Source: Acidobacteriota bacterium
GTDB taxonomy: Bacteria > Acidobacteriota > Terriglobia > Bryobacterales > Bryobacteraceae
Length of the DNA: 58,182 nt
Direction: 5' to 3'
Assembly: GCA_005808475.1 (NCBI GenBank)
Contig: SYLY01000387.1
Span: 1 to 58,182 of the forward strand
Shown: positions 15,744 through 24,892 of the stretch, piece by piece
Layout: the number at the start of each line of letters is the position of its first letter
Numbering within the stretch: the stretch's first letter is position 1
The notes under the pieces: model-generated
Told to the model about the DNA's origin: nothing
Databases searched by the model: none
Seen by the model: only the letters and a program-made list of their open reading frames with translations
Translations under genes and position numbers: made by a program

Positions 15744-18356
15744 GTGCCTTCCATCACCGACACGATCAACGAGGGAGTCGCCCACCTCCACCAGGGCCGG
15801 CCGACCGAAGCTGTCGCGCTTTGCCGCCGGGTCCTCGTACGATCGCCCCGACAACCCGACGCTCTTCACATCCTCGCGGTGGCCTTGTTCCAGCTCGGAC
15901 GGACGCAAGAAGCCATTGGCTTGGCCGCCCGCGCCATTCGCGTCAACCCGCGTTCGGCCGACTATCACAGCAACCTCGGGCGGTTCCACCTCTCGCTCGG
16001 CAACCTGCACCAAGCCGCCCGGTCGGCCGGCGCGGCGCTTGGGATCGAACCCGGACACGCGGCGGCGCGTTTCAACCTGGCCGCCGCGCTCGCCAAGATG
16101 GGGAAGACGGAAGAGGCGGCCGGGCACCTGCGGCAATACACGGCCGCCGCGCCGGAAGAGCCCGCGGGCCATCATGAGCTCGGCAACCTGTTGGCCGCCG
16201 CCGGGCGGCACGAGGACGCCGCCCGGTGTTTCGAGCGCGTCATCGGTTTGGCGCCAGGGATGGCCGAGCCGCGCAACAACCTCGGCAACGCGCTCCAGGC
16301 GATGGGGCTCCTCGAGGAGGCCGTGCAATGCTACCAGCGCGCGATCGAACTGGCGCCGGGCTACGCCGACGCGATCAGCAACCTCGGATCGGCGTACCAG
16401 GCGATGGGACGGCTCGACCGGGCCGAGGAGCGCTACCGCCAGGCGCTCGCCGCGGACCCGGGCTGTTTCGCCGCCCGCGGCAATCTGGCCAACCTCGCCG
16501 CGGCGCGGGGCGACGCCGAGGGCGCGGCGGCCGAGTTCGGGAAACTGCTCGCGGAGAACCCGGACTCGCACCAGACGTGGAACAATCTCGGTAACAGCTT
16601 GCAGGACTCCGGACGTTACCCGGAAGCGATGCGGGCCTATGCGCGGGCGCTCGAGATCAAACCGGATTACTATCTGGTTCACAACAACGTGGGCAACGCG
16701 CTACGCAAGCAGGGCCGTTGCCTCGACGCGCTCGCGGCCTACGACCGGGCCCTGGCGGCCGATTCCCGGTTCGTCGAGGCGATCAACAACAAGGCCGTCG
16801 CGCTGCAGGAACTCGGGCGGCACGCCGAGGCGTTCCAGGCCTTCGAGACGGCGCTCGCGATCCGGCCGCGCTACACCGACCCGATGATCAATCTCGCCAA
16901 CCACTGGCGCGAGCACGGACGGCCGGAGAAGGCCGCCGGATGGCTGCGCCAGGCGGTCGAGATCGAACCGGCCAACGCCTACGCCTGGAACAACCTCGGG
17001 TGCGCGCTCTCAGACCAAGGAGACCCGGCCGCCGCCATCGTCTGCTACGAGCGGGCTCTCGAGTTCCAGCCGGGCAATCATCAAGCCGAATCGAACGTGT
17101 TGTTGAACATGCAGTATCTCGATGGAACCGGCCCGCGGCGCATCCTCGACCGGCATCTCGAATTCGCTCGCGGGCACGAGGCCCCGCTCGCGCGCCTCCG
17201 CCTCCACCACCGGAACGTTCCAGATCCGGAACGCCCGCTCCGCGTCGGCTATGTGTCGGCCGATTTCAAACGCCACTCGGTCGCGTTCTTCGCCGAGCCG
17301 CTGCTCGAGCGCCACGACCGTTCCTCGTTCACCGCTTTCTGCTACGCGGCGGTGTCGCGGCCCGACAGCTACACGGCGCGTTTCGAGCAGTTGGCGGGCG
17401 AGGGCTGGCGCGACCTCCGGGGAGCGAGCCACGAGAGTTTTCGCGATCTGGTCCGGGCCGACGGAATCGACATCCTGGTCGACTTGGGCGGCCACACCGC
17501 CAACAGCCGCTTGCTGTCGATGGCCACCAAGCCCGCGCCGGTCCAGGTTTCCTGGCTGGGCTATCCGGCGACGACGGGATTGGCGGCGATCGACTACCGC
17601 TTCACCGACGCGTTCGCCGATCCGCCGGGGACGAGCGAGCAATGGCACACCGAATCGCTGTACAGGCTCGAAGCCGGATTCCTGTGCTTCCGGCCGCCGG
17701 ATCGGGCGCCAGAACCGGCCCCACCGCCCCATGCCGCGACGGGGATGTTCACGTTCGGCTGTTTCAACAACATGGCCAAAATCGGACCCTCCTGCGTGAG
17801 GGCGTGGATTTCGATTCTCGAGCAAACGCCGGGTTCGCGGTTGTTCGTCAAGAACAAGGCGCTGGCCGAACCGGAGGCTCGAAACCGCTTCCTCGCCCAG
17901 TTTCGCGGCGCGGGCATCGGCGAGGAGCGCGTTCTGCTTTCGGGCCTTGTGCCGAGCCTCGCCGCGCATCTGGACTCCTACCGTCTGGTGGATCTGGCGC
18001 TCGACTCGTTTCCCTACGCGGGAACCACCACGACGTGCGAGGCGCTGTGGATGGGCGTTCCGGTGGTGACCGCCGCCGGGGAGACGCACGTATCGCGAGT
18101 CGGCGTCAGCATCCTCTCGCTCGCCGGACTGCCGCGGTTCATCGCCCGGGACGCGAGCGAGTACGTCGAAATCGCGGTCCGGTATGGGAACAGTCCCTCG
18201 GCGCTGACCGAGTTGCGGTCCACGCTCCGGGCGCGGATGGCCGGATCGGCTTTGACCGGCGAAGCTGGCTTTGCGCGTTGCGTCGAGACCGCCTACCGGG
18301 ACATGTGGCGGCGCTGGTGCCGTCCGGCGGGTTCGCCGGGGAAGGGAGACCGATGA
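15744..18356 (+). CDS. TPR protein with O-GlcNAc-transferase-like (GT41) domain
   Basis: An 870-aa protein. Residues 1 to about 460 are roughly a dozen tetratricopeptide repeats (for example EAVQCYQRAIELAPGYADA). Residues about 490-860 form a GT41 catalytic region with GYVSADFKRHSVAFF, PVQVSWLGYPATTGL and DSFPYAGTTTTCEALWMG. This family moves GlcNAc or a related sugar onto Ser/Thr of proteins. Directly behind two Ser/Thr-rich flagellins, it is the best candidate flagellin O-glycosyltransferase. The first in-frame start is GTG 15744 with no Shine-Dalgarno sequence, so translation may be low. It overlaps the next gene by ATGA. Confidence 0.9.
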   Translation: MPSITDTINEGVAHLHQGRPTEAVALCRRVLVRSPRQPDALHILAVALFQLGRTQEAIGLAARAIRVNPRSADYHSNLGRFHLSLGNLHQAARSAGAALGIEPGHAAARFNLAAALAKMGKTEEAAGHLRQYTAAAPEEPAGHHELGNLLAAAGRHEDAARCFERVIGLAPGMAEPRNNLGNALQAMGLLEEAVQCYQRAIELAPGYADAISNLGSAYQAMGRLDRAEERYRQALAADPGCFAARGNLANLAAARGDAEGAAAEFGKLLAENPDSHQTWNNLGNSLQDSGRYPEAMRAYARALEIKPDYYLVHNNVGNALRKQGRCLDALAAYDRALAADSRFVEAINNKAVALQELGRHAEAFQAFETALAIRPRYTDPMINLANHWREHGRPEKAAGWLRQAVEIEPANAYAWNNLGCALSDQGDPAAAIVCYERALEFQPGNHQAESNVLLNMQYLDGTGPRRILDRHLEFARGHEAPLARLRLHHRNVPDPERPLRVGYVSADFKRHSVAFFAEPLLERHDRSSFTAFCYAAVSRPDSYTARFEQLAGEGWRDLRGASHESFRDLVRADGIDILVDLGGHTANSRLLSMATKPAPVQVSWLGYPATTGLAAIDYRFTDAFADPPGTSEQWHTESLYRLEAGFLCFRPPDRAPEPAPPPHAATGMFTFGCFNNMAKIGPSCVRAWISILEQTPGSRLFVKNKALAEPEARNRFLAQFRGAGIGEERVLLSGLVPSLAAHLDSYRLVDLALDSFPYAGTTTTCEALWMGVPVVTAAGETHVSRVGVSILSLAGLPRFIARDASEYVEIAVRYGNSPSALTELRSTLRARMAGSALTGEAGFARCVETAYRDMWRRWCRPAGSPGKGDR

Positions 18357-19591
18357 CGTCGGTCCGAAACACGCGGCCACGCCAAGCCGTGATCCTGGCG
18401 GGGGGGCGGGGCGAACGGCTGCGCCCTTTGTCGGACACGGTCCCCAAGCACATGACACCCGTGGCCGGACGCCCGTTCCTGCGCCATCTGGTCGAGCAGC
18501 TTCGCGATGCGGGCTTCGAGCGGTTCCTCGTCCTGCTCGGCTACATGCCCGAACCGGCGATCGACTATTTCGGCGACGGTTCGCGTCTTGGCGTTCGCGT
18601 CGACTATTGCGCGACGCCGCCGGAATGGCGGACCGCGCGGCGTCTCAAGCAGGCCATGGGCCGGATGGACCCGGTCATCGGCCTGTTCTACTGCGACAAT
18701 TACGCTCCTCTCGACTTCGACGCCGTCTGGCGGGCCTGGGCGAAGCAGGGTGCGCCGGCCCGCGTCGCCGTTTACTCGAACGAAGACGGCTATTCGACGA
18801 ACAACGTCCGCGTCGAGCGCGACGCGCGGGTGTCGGCTTACGACAAGTCGCGCGGCGCGGAGGGATTGAACGGCGTCGAGATCGGCTACTATCTGCTGCG
18901 GCGGGACCTGATCGAGGCCATGCCAGCGCTCGACGCTCCCTTCGAAACCCTTCTGTTGCCGGAACTGGCGCAATCGGGCCGGCTCTCGGCCCATTGGACG
19001 CACCACCGCTACTACGGCGTCGGTTCGATCGAGCGCCTCGAGCGGACGCGCCGCTTCTTCGAGGCGGGCCCGGCGATTCTCATCTCCCGGGACGGAGTGC
19101 TCGGGGAGCCGCCGGCGGGGGGCGAGCGGGGGCCGGCGCCCGGTGGCTGGCGGTGGAAACCCGGCTCGCTCGAGGCGCTGCGGATGTTGCGGTCGGCGGG
19201 CTACAAAGTGATCTCCCTCGCGCCCGGCGGCGGGCCGGGCCGCATGGACCCGGATGCGGCGGCGCGGTTGCACGCCTCGATTCAGTCGCAAGCGTTGCGG
19301 GCTGGAGGCGAGATCGCGGCCATCCACCACTGTTCCCACCATTGGAAAGACGGTTGCTCGTGCCGGGCGCCCGAGCCCGGGCTCTTGTTCCAGGCCCAGC
19401 GCGAGCACGATCTCGATTTGACGAAAACGATTTTCGTGGGCGCGGGCGTCGCCGGCGCCGAAGCGGCCGAACGCGCCGGATGCGTGTTCGAGCTGGCGAG
19501 CGGAGAGGCCCCGCTGCTATCGGCGGTGCGTTCGCGAATCCTCGGAATGGAGCTGCCGGAAATGGAGTTTGCATGCACAGCCGCGTCTTAG
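18353..19591 (+). CDS. HddC-like sugar-phosphate nucleotidyltransferase fused to a degenerate GmhB-like domain
   Basis: A 412-aa two-domain protein. Residues 10 to about 235 are a nucleotidyltransferase (AVILAGGRGERLRPLSDTVPK, then DYFGDGSRLGV) closest in pattern to heptose-1-phosphate guanylyltransferases. Residues 240-412 resemble the HAD phosphatase GmhB. The zinc site is kept (Cys327, His329, Cys335, Cys337), but the nucleophile Asp is Ser245 (ISRDG), the motif III Lys is Ala (CSCRAP) and the final acidic motif reads VGAGVAG. The phosphatase is therefore probably inactive. The start was placed at ATG 18353 (ATGA overlap); a longer in-frame extension runs antisense to nothing known and through the preceding gene. 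Confidence 0.85.
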   Translation: MTSVRNTRPRQAVILAGGRGERLRPLSDTVPKHMTPVAGRPFLRHLVEQLRDAGFERFLVLLGYMPEPAIDYFGDGSRLGVRVDYCATPPEWRTARRLKQAMGRMDPVIGLFYCDNYAPLDFDAVWRAWAKQGAPARVAVYSNEDGYSTNNVRVERDARVSAYDKSRGAEGLNGVEIGYYLLRRDLIEAMPALDAPFETLLLPELAQSGRLSAHWTHHRYYGVGSIERLERTRRFFEAGPAILISRDGVLGEPPAGGERGPAPGGWRWKPGSLEALRMLRSAGYKVISLAPGGGPGRMDPDAAARLHASIQSQALRAGGEIAAIHHCSHHWKDGCSCRAPEPGLLFQAQREHDLDLTKTIFVGAGVAGAEAAERAGCVFELASGEAPLLSAVRSRILGMELPEMEFACTAAS

Positions 19592-20634
19592 TCACCGGAC
19601 ACCTCGGATATTTGGGATCGGTGTTCGCGCCGCGGTTCGCCGCCGCCGGGCACAGCGTGACCGGGCTCGACTCCGGTTACTACGAAGACCGCCTGCTGTA
19701 CGCGCCGGAGGCGGAGGGACCGGCCATCGGCGCCATCCGGAAAGACATCCGGGACGTCGAGGCGGCCGACCTGGAAGGCTACGACGCGGTCGTGCATCTG
19801 GCCGCGCTCAGCAACGATCCGGTCGGAAATCTCGATCCGCGGTGGACGGCGGAGATCAACACCGCGGCGGCGGCGCGCCTGGCATGGCTCGCCCGCGAGG
19901 CCGGCGTTTCGCGGTTCCTGTTCTCTTCCTCCTGCATCATGTACGGTTCTCCGGCAGCGCCGGAGGTGGACGAGGATTCTCCGGTCGATCCGGGAACGGC
20001 GTACGCGCGTTCCAAGGTGGAGGCCGAACGCGAGATCGCGCGGTTGGCGACGGCGCGGTTTTCGCCTGTGTTCCTACGCAACGGCACCATCTACGGACCC
20101 TCGCCGCGGATGCGGTTCGATACGGTCGCCAATCAACTCACCGCAGCCGCGCTGGCGGTGGGAACCGCGTCGATCCATGGCGACGGCTCGCCGTGGCGGC
20201 CCGTCGTCCATATCGAGGACGCGGCCGCCGCGTTTCTGGCCGCGCTCGAGGCGCCGCGCGAGGCGTTGCACTGCCAGGCGGTGAACGCCGGATCGGATTC
20301 CGACAATCGCACCGTGCGCGAGATCGCCGGGTTGGCCGCCGCCGCCGTGGGCGCGCGCGTCGAGACGCTTGCCTTGCCGGACGCCGATCGCCGGAGCTAC
20401 CGGACCCGGTTTGCCAAGATCGGGCGCCTGCTGCCCGGATTCCGCCCCCGGTTCACGTTGGAGGAGGGCATTCCGGCGCTGGCGCGCACACTGGCGGGAC
20501 GGCTGGGAGGATCGATCCGGAGCCGGTTCGAGGGCGGAGAGTTCGTCCGGCTTCGGGCGCTCGGGGCGTTGCTCGAATCGGGCCGCCTGGACGCGACGCT
20601 ACGCTTCCGCCAGGCGCGAAGGGAGGCGGCATGA
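19573..20634 (+). CDS. NAD-dependent epimerase/dehydratase (extended SDR) 1
   Basis: A 353-aa nucleotide-sugar modifying enzyme. The Rossmann motif GHLGYLG lies at about 9-15, SSSCIMYG supplies the catalytic Ser/Thr, and Y-x3-K is seen in AYARSKVEAE. The C-terminal part past 310 is longer than usual and Arg-rich. It overlaps the upstream gene by 19 bp and the next gene by ATGA. It probably makes or reduces an NDP-4-keto sugar for flagellin modification; the exact substrate is not readable. Confidence 0.85.
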   Translation: MHSRVLVTGHLGYLGSVFAPRFAAAGHSVTGLDSGYYEDRLLYAPEAEGPAIGAIRKDIRDVEAADLEGYDAVVHLAALSNDPVGNLDPRWTAEINTAAAARLAWLAREAGVSRFLFSSSCIMYGSPAAPEVDEDSPVDPGTAYARSKVEAEREIARLATARFSPVFLRNGTIYGPSPRMRFDTVANQLTAAALAVGTASIHGDGSPWRPVVHIEDAAAAFLAALEAPREALHCQAVNAGSDSDNRTVREIAGLAAAAVGARVETLALPDADRRSYRTRFAKIGRLLPGFRPRFTLEEGIPALARTLAGRLGGSIRSRFEGGEFVRLRALGALLESGRLDATLRFRQARREAA

Positions 20635-21080
20635 TCGACGGAGTACGCGTGGTTCCACTGCTCCAGATCCCCGACGAGCGCGGCAAGATCATGCACATGC
20701 TCAAGGCGAATGACCCTCACTTTCTCGGGTTCGGTGAAATCTATTTTTCGACCGCTTGGCCGGGCGCGGTCAAGGCTTGGCACGTCCACCGCACCATGAC
20801 CGTGAACAACGCGGTGATCAGCGGACGCGCCAAGTTGGTGCTCTACGATCTGCGCCCGGAGTCCCCGACACGGGGACAATTGCAGGAGATCTTTCTCGGC
20901 GAGGACAGCCATGCGCTCGTCCAGATTCCTCCCGGAATCGCCAACGGCTACAAGGCGTACGGAGACAAACCGGCGATCCTGGCCAACTGCGCGACCGAAC
21001 CGCACCGGCCCGATGAGATGTGGCGCATTCCGCCGTTCAGTCCCGAGATTCCCTACGACTGGTCGTTGAGGCACGGCTGA
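20631..21080 (+). CDS. RmlC-like 3,5-epimerase (cupin)
   Basis: A 149-aa single-domain cupin of the dTDP-4-keto-6-deoxy-sugar epimerase type. It carries KAWHVHRTMTVN, which holds the catalytic His, and QIPPGIANGYKA, which matches the family P-x-G-x-A-x-G-F/Y motif. Family enzymes invert carbons 3 and/or 5 of a 4-keto sugar nucleotide. It overlaps the preceding gene by ATGA and leaves 2 bp before the next. No RmlA, RmlB or RmlD set accompanies it, so the 4-keto substrate comes from the neighbouring SDRs or from the chromosome. Confidence 0.82.
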   Translation: MIDGVRVVPLLQIPDERGKIMHMLKANDPHFLGFGEIYFSTAWPGAVKAWHVHRTMTVNNAVISGRAKLVLYDLRPESPTRGQLQEIFLGEDSHALVQIPPGIANGYKAYGDKPAILANCATEPHRPDEMWRIPPFSPEIPYDWSLRHG

Positions 21081-21082
21081 CC

Positions 21083-22003
21083 ATGAACGTTTTGTTGACG
21101 GGCGGAAGTGGATTTCTGGGGCGCCATCTGGCGGCGCGGCTGATCGAGGACGGCCATTCGGCCGCTCTGCTGGTCTCCCGGCGATTCCGCCCCGAACGGT
21201 TGGCGGCGCTCGAGGGAAGGTACCGGATCTTCACCGCGGCGGACGAGGCGGCGCGGACGTTCCGGCCGGCCGTCGTATTCCATCTTGCCAGTACGCCGTT
21301 CAATCCTCCGGGCATTCCGGCCGCCGAGCACTACCGGGTGATCCTCGGCGGAACGCTCGAGTTGCTCGAGGCGCTGGCGGGCACCGGTGCGCGATTCGTG
21401 TTCGCCGGATCGGGCGCCGAATACGGCGCGGGCGCCGGGCTCGGCGAAAACGCCGCGCTCGAGCCGCGAACGATGCTCGGCGCGGCCAAGACGGCCGCGT
21501 CGATCCTGACGCAGACGTTCGCGCGAATGTCGCAGGTGTCGACGATCGTGCTCCGTTTCTTCACTCCCTACGGCCCCTGGGAGCACCCCCATCGTCTGAT
21601 TCCCTCGGTGATCCGTTCGGGCCTTCGCGGCGAACCGGTGCGGCTGCGCGGCGGCGGCCGCCAGGTGCGCGACTACTGTTTCGCGGGGGATGCCGTCGAG
21701 GCGATGGTGCTCGCCGCGCGAGCCACTTCTCCCCCAGGCGCGGTGGTGAACGTGTGTTCGGGGCAGGCGGTGGCCGTTCGCGACGTGGCCGCGCTCACCC
21801 TCGCGCTGATGGGACATCCGTGCGCGATCGACGATCGCCGGCCGTTGCCCGCGCGGGAAGACGAGATCTGGGAGAACACCGGGTCCAACCCCGGCGCCAG
21901 GGAGTTGCTCGGTTGGACGCCGTCAACTCCGCTGGCGCGCGGGCTCGAACAGACGATCGCCTGGTTCGTGGAGAATCCTCAATGGCTCAGACTTGCGAAT
22001 TGA
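21083..22003 (+). CDS. SDR-fold epimerase/dehydratase 2, catalytic Tyr replaced
   Basis: A 306-aa extended SDR. The NAD-binding motif GGSGFLG is at 7-13 and RFFTPYGPW is typical of nucleotide-sugar enzymes. The active-site Tyr of Y-x3-K is Leu132 here (LGAAK, Lys136 kept), and the usual S-S-x-x-Y-G stretch reads GSGAEYG. It may be a reductase with a changed mechanism or a non-catalytic partner. Its 3' end overlaps the methyltransferase gene by 22 bp. Confidence 0.78.
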   Translation: MNVLLTGGSGFLGRHLAARLIEDGHSAALLVSRRFRPERLAALEGRYRIFTAADEAARTFRPAVVFHLASTPFNPPGIPAAEHYRVILGGTLELLEALAGTGARFVFAGSGAEYGAGAGLGENAALEPRTMLGAAKTAASILTQTFARMSQVSTIVLRFFTPYGPWEHPHRLIPSVIRSGLRGEPVRLRGGGRQVRDYCFAGDAVEAMVLAARATSPPGAVVNVCSGQAVAVRDVAALTLALMGHPCAIDDRRPLPAREDEIWENTGSNPGARELLGWTPSTPLARGLEQTIAWFVENPQWLRLAN

Positions 22004-23244
22004 CCTGGGAGTCGGCTCCGGCCGCGGCCGCGGCGGCCTGCGCGGTGTGCGGCGGCGCGGGTCTGGAACCGTTCCTCGATTTGGGCGAGACGCCGCTCGC
22101 CAACGCCTTCCCAGCCTCGCGCACCGGTCCGCCCCAGCCATGCTATCCACTGCGGGCGGCCCGGTGCGTGGACTGCGGACACGCGCAACTGCTCGACCGC
22201 GTGCCGCCGGAAGCGATGTTCTCGCACTACCTCTACGTTTCCTCCGCCTCATCGACGCTGACCGCGCATTTGGACGGGCTGGCGGGCGAAGTGACCGCGC
22301 GGGCCGGCCTCGGCGGCGGCGGTCTGGTGGTGGACGCCGGGTCTAACGACGGCACTCTGCTCGCCGCTTTCGCGCGCCGCGGCGCGCGCACGGTGGGCGT
22401 CGATCCGGCGGCCAACCTGGCGGCGATCGCCGGGGCGCGGGGCATACCCACCGAGGTGTCCTGTTTCGACACCGGAGCCGCCGCGCGAGTACTTGCCGCC
22501 CACGGCCCGGCACGCGCGATCACGGCGACCAATTCCTTCCCGCACGTCCAGGATCTGGACGAATACATGCGCGCGGTCGACCTGCTGCTTGCTCCGGACG
22601 GCGTCTTCGTGCTCGAGGCGCACTATTTGCTCGACATGCTCGAGCAAACGGCGTTCGACACGATTTACCACGAACACGTTTCCTACTGGGCGCTCGGCCC
22701 GATGAAGCGGCTGTTGGAGCGCCACGGCTTCGCCATCGCCGACGTCGAGCGTCTGCCCGTCCACCACGGACAACTCCGGGTCTGGGTGGCGCGCCGGGGC
22801 GTGGCGAGGCCGGCGGCCGCGGTGGAGCGAGCCGAGGCGGCCGAACGGGCGGCGGGACTCGGGACGGCGCGGCCGTTCCGGGAGTTCGCCGAACGCGCGC
22901 GGCGGCTGCGTTGGAACATCCTTGCCCTGCTCGAAGGGCTGCGTGGCGCGCGGGTGGCCGCCTATGGCGCGCCGGCCAAGGGAATGACGCTGCTCTCGTT
23001 CCTCGGCCTCGGTCCGGAAACGATCGCCTACATCGCCGACCGGAGCCCCCTCAAGCAAGGCCGCTTCACGCCGGGCTCCGCGATTCCGATCGTTCCGCCC
23101 GCGCACCTGTTGGCGGACCGGCCCGACTACACGCTGCTGCTCGCCTGGAACTTCGCGGAAGAGATATTGGCGGAGCTGCGGCCCTACACGGACGCGGGTG
23201 GCCGCGTCGTCGTTCCCGTTCCGGAGGTACGCATTCTGCCATGA
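21982..23244 (+). CDS. Sugar C-methyltransferase family protein (zinc-binding, three-domain)
   Basis: A 420-aa SAM-dependent methyltransferase of the TylCIII/NovU type. The N-terminal zinc domain has CAVCGG and CVDCGH. The SAM site is VVDAGSNDGTLL. YHEHVSYW in the centre is the family's catalytic-region signature, and a C-terminal Rossmann-like domain has AYGAPAKGMTLL. Members add a methyl group to carbon 3 of a 4-keto deoxysugar nucleotide, giving branched sugars. This fits the neighbouring epimerases. The start ATG 21982 overlaps the previous gene. Confidence 0.9.
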   Translation: MAQTCELTWESAPAAAAAACAVCGGAGLEPFLDLGETPLANAFPASRTGPPQPCYPLRAARCVDCGHAQLLDRVPPEAMFSHYLYVSSASSTLTAHLDGLAGEVTARAGLGGGGLVVDAGSNDGTLLAAFARRGARTVGVDPAANLAAIAGARGIPTEVSCFDTGAAARVLAAHGPARAITATNSFPHVQDLDEYMRAVDLLLAPDGVFVLEAHYLLDMLEQTAFDTIYHEHVSYWALGPMKRLLERHGFAIADVERLPVHHGQLRVWVARRGVARPAAAVERAEAAERAAGLGTARPFREFAERARRLRWNILALLEGLRGARVAAYGAPAKGMTLLSFLGLGPETIAYIADRSPLKQGRFTPGSAIPIVPPAHLLADRPDYTLLLAWNFAEEILAELRPYTDAGGRVVVPVPEVRILP

Positions 23245-24035
23245 CTTCGATTCCCACTCTTTATGACACCACGCTCGCGGCCGGTCCCGGAGCGCGGGTT
23301 CTCGTCGAGACCGAGGCCGGCGTGCGCCAGGCCGATCTGTACTCGCCCGACGGGCTGGCGCTGGTGGCGGGGCTTTGGCTCAAGCTGAGCGCCGAATACG
23401 GGCTCATGTACGGCGGCTCCTGGCTCGGGGTGCCGATCATCCAGTTGCCGGGCGACATCGTGGCGATGCAGGAGTTGTTGTGGAAGACGAGGCCAGACGT
23501 TGTCGTCGAGTGTGGATTCGCTCACGGCGGGTCGGCGGTCCTGTACGCGTCGATTCTCGAGCTGCTCGGCAAAGGCGTCGTGATCGGGGTGGACGTGGAG
23601 GTACGCCGGCACAACCGCGCGGCGGTGGAAAGCCATCCGCTTTCCAAGCGCATCCGCATCGTCGAGGGAAGTTCGATCGATCCACGAACGGTATCCGCCG
23701 TCGGCAAGGCGGCCGAGGGAGCGGCGTCGGTTCTGGTGGTGCTCGACTCCAACCACGACCGCGAGCATGTGCTCGCCGAGATGGAGGCCTATCACGGCTT
23801 GGTGACTCCGGACAGTTACCTGGTGGCGATGGACGGCGCGCAGGCGCATGTCTGGGACGTTCCCCGCGCCAAGCCGGGATGGCGCGATTCGAACCCGCTA
23901 CAAGCGATCGAGGCCTTCCTTGCGGCGCATCCGGAGTTCGACGAGGATCCGCGCTATCACCGGGGCCTGGTGACGAGTTCGCCGCGAGGCTTTCTGCGGC
24001 GCAAGAGGCAGGGGGAAGCGTCATGGAACTGGTAA
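23241..24035 (+). CDS. CmcI-family cephalosporin-hydroxylase-like / rhamnosyl O-methyltransferase-like protein
   Basis: A 264-aa protein of the CmcI family. It has a SAM-binding-like segment VVVECGFAHGGSAVLY and VVLDSNHDREHV, which is usual for the family. Many members in glycan loci act as sugar O-methyltransferases. The start overlaps the previous stop by ATGA, and the end overlaps the next gene by 13 bp. The likely job is O-methylation of the flagellin glycan or its precursor; hydroxylation cannot be excluded. Confidence 0.8.
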   Translation: MTSIPTLYDTTLAAGPGARVLVETEAGVRQADLYSPDGLALVAGLWLKLSAEYGLMYGGSWLGVPIIQLPGDIVAMQELLWKTRPDVVVECGFAHGGSAVLYASILELLGKGVVIGVDVEVRRHNRAAVESHPLSKRIRIVEGSSIDPRTVSAVGKAAEGAASVLVVLDSNHDREHVLAEMEAYHGLVTPDSYLVAMDGAQAHVWDVPRAKPGWRDSNPLQAIEAFLAAHPEFDEDPRYHRGLVTSSPRGFLRRKRQGEASWNW

Positions 24036-24892
24036 TTACCGGCTCGGAAAGCTTTATCGGCTCAGCCTTGGCCCGCCAGTGTGCGCGGCGCGGCGTCCGG
24101 TGCGGCGGCGTCGATCTGACGGCGCGGCCCGGTTCCATCGCCATGGACATCCGCGACCCGCGCCTGCGCGAGGCGCTCCCGGCGGCGGACGCGCTGATTC
24201 ATCTGGCCGCGGTGTCGCGGGACGGCGACTGCCGCCGCGATCCGGCCGCGGCGGCGAGCGTCAACGTTTCGGGAACCCTGAACGTCCTCGCGGCGGCGCG
24301 GGCGGCCGGAATCCCGCGAATCGTATTCGCGTCGAGCGAGTGGGTGTACTCGGGCTGCACGCCCGGGAGGCCCTTCACCGAGGAGACCCCCATCGACATC
24401 AACCGCGTCACGAGCGAGTATGCGCTCACCAAGCTCGCCGGCGAGCGGTTGCTCGCCATGGCGGCGGCGGGAGGCCTGTCGGTGGCGGCGCTGCGGTTCG
24501 GCATCGTCTACGGGCCGCGGCCGGACAACTGGTCGGCCGTCGAGTCTTTGTTTGAGGCGTGCCGGCCGGGCGGAACGGTGGAGACCGGTTCGGCGGCGAC
24601 CGCGCGCTGTTTCGTTCACGTGGACGATGTCGCGGCGGCAATCCTGGCGGCGTGCCGGGGAACGGGGTTCCGGGTATACAACATCGGCGGCCCGCTGGCT
24701 TCGCTCGGCGACGTGATCGCGGCCAGTTGCCGGATTCACGGCTCGGCGCCGCGGCTGGCCGAGCGCGACCCGGCCAACCCGAGCGTCCGTGCGATCGACA
24801 GTTCGCGGGCGCGGGACGAGCTCGGCTGGACGCCGGCGATCGATCTGGAAACGGGTTTGCGCGGTTTGCCCGGACGGGAGGCGGCGGCATGA
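24023..24892 (+). CDS. NAD-dependent epimerase/dehydratase (extended SDR) 3
   Basis: A 289-aa extended SDR. The nucleotide-binding motif is TGSESFIG near 6-13. FASSEWVYSG carries the catalytic Ser region, and Y-A-L-T-K supplies the Tyr/Lys pair. RFGIVYGPRPDN is typical of sugar-nucleotide epimerases. It overlaps both neighbours (13 bp upstream, ATGA downstream). It is the third SDR in this operon, which suggests a multistep sugar pathway. Confidence 0.85.
   Translation: MELVITGSESFIGSALARQCARRGVRCGGVDLTARPGSIAMDIRDPRLREALPAADALIHLAAVSRDGDCRRDPAAAASVNVSGTLNVLAAARAAGIPRIVFASSEWVYSGCTPGRPFTEETPIDINRVTSEYALTKLAGERLLAMAAAGGLSVAALRFGIVYGPRPDNWSAVESLFEACRPGGTVETGSAATARCFVHVDDVAAAILAACRGTGFRVYNIGGPLASLGDVIAASCRIHGSAPRLAERDPANPSVRAIDSSRARDELGWTPAIDLETGLRGLPGREAAA

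Noticed and set aside
16718..18352. N-terminal extension of the nucleotidyltransferase frame
   Set aside because: It lies wholly inside the O-GlcNAc-transferase-like gene in another frame. The real start at 18353 has the ATGA overlap seen throughout the operon and begins right before the nucleotide-binding motif.
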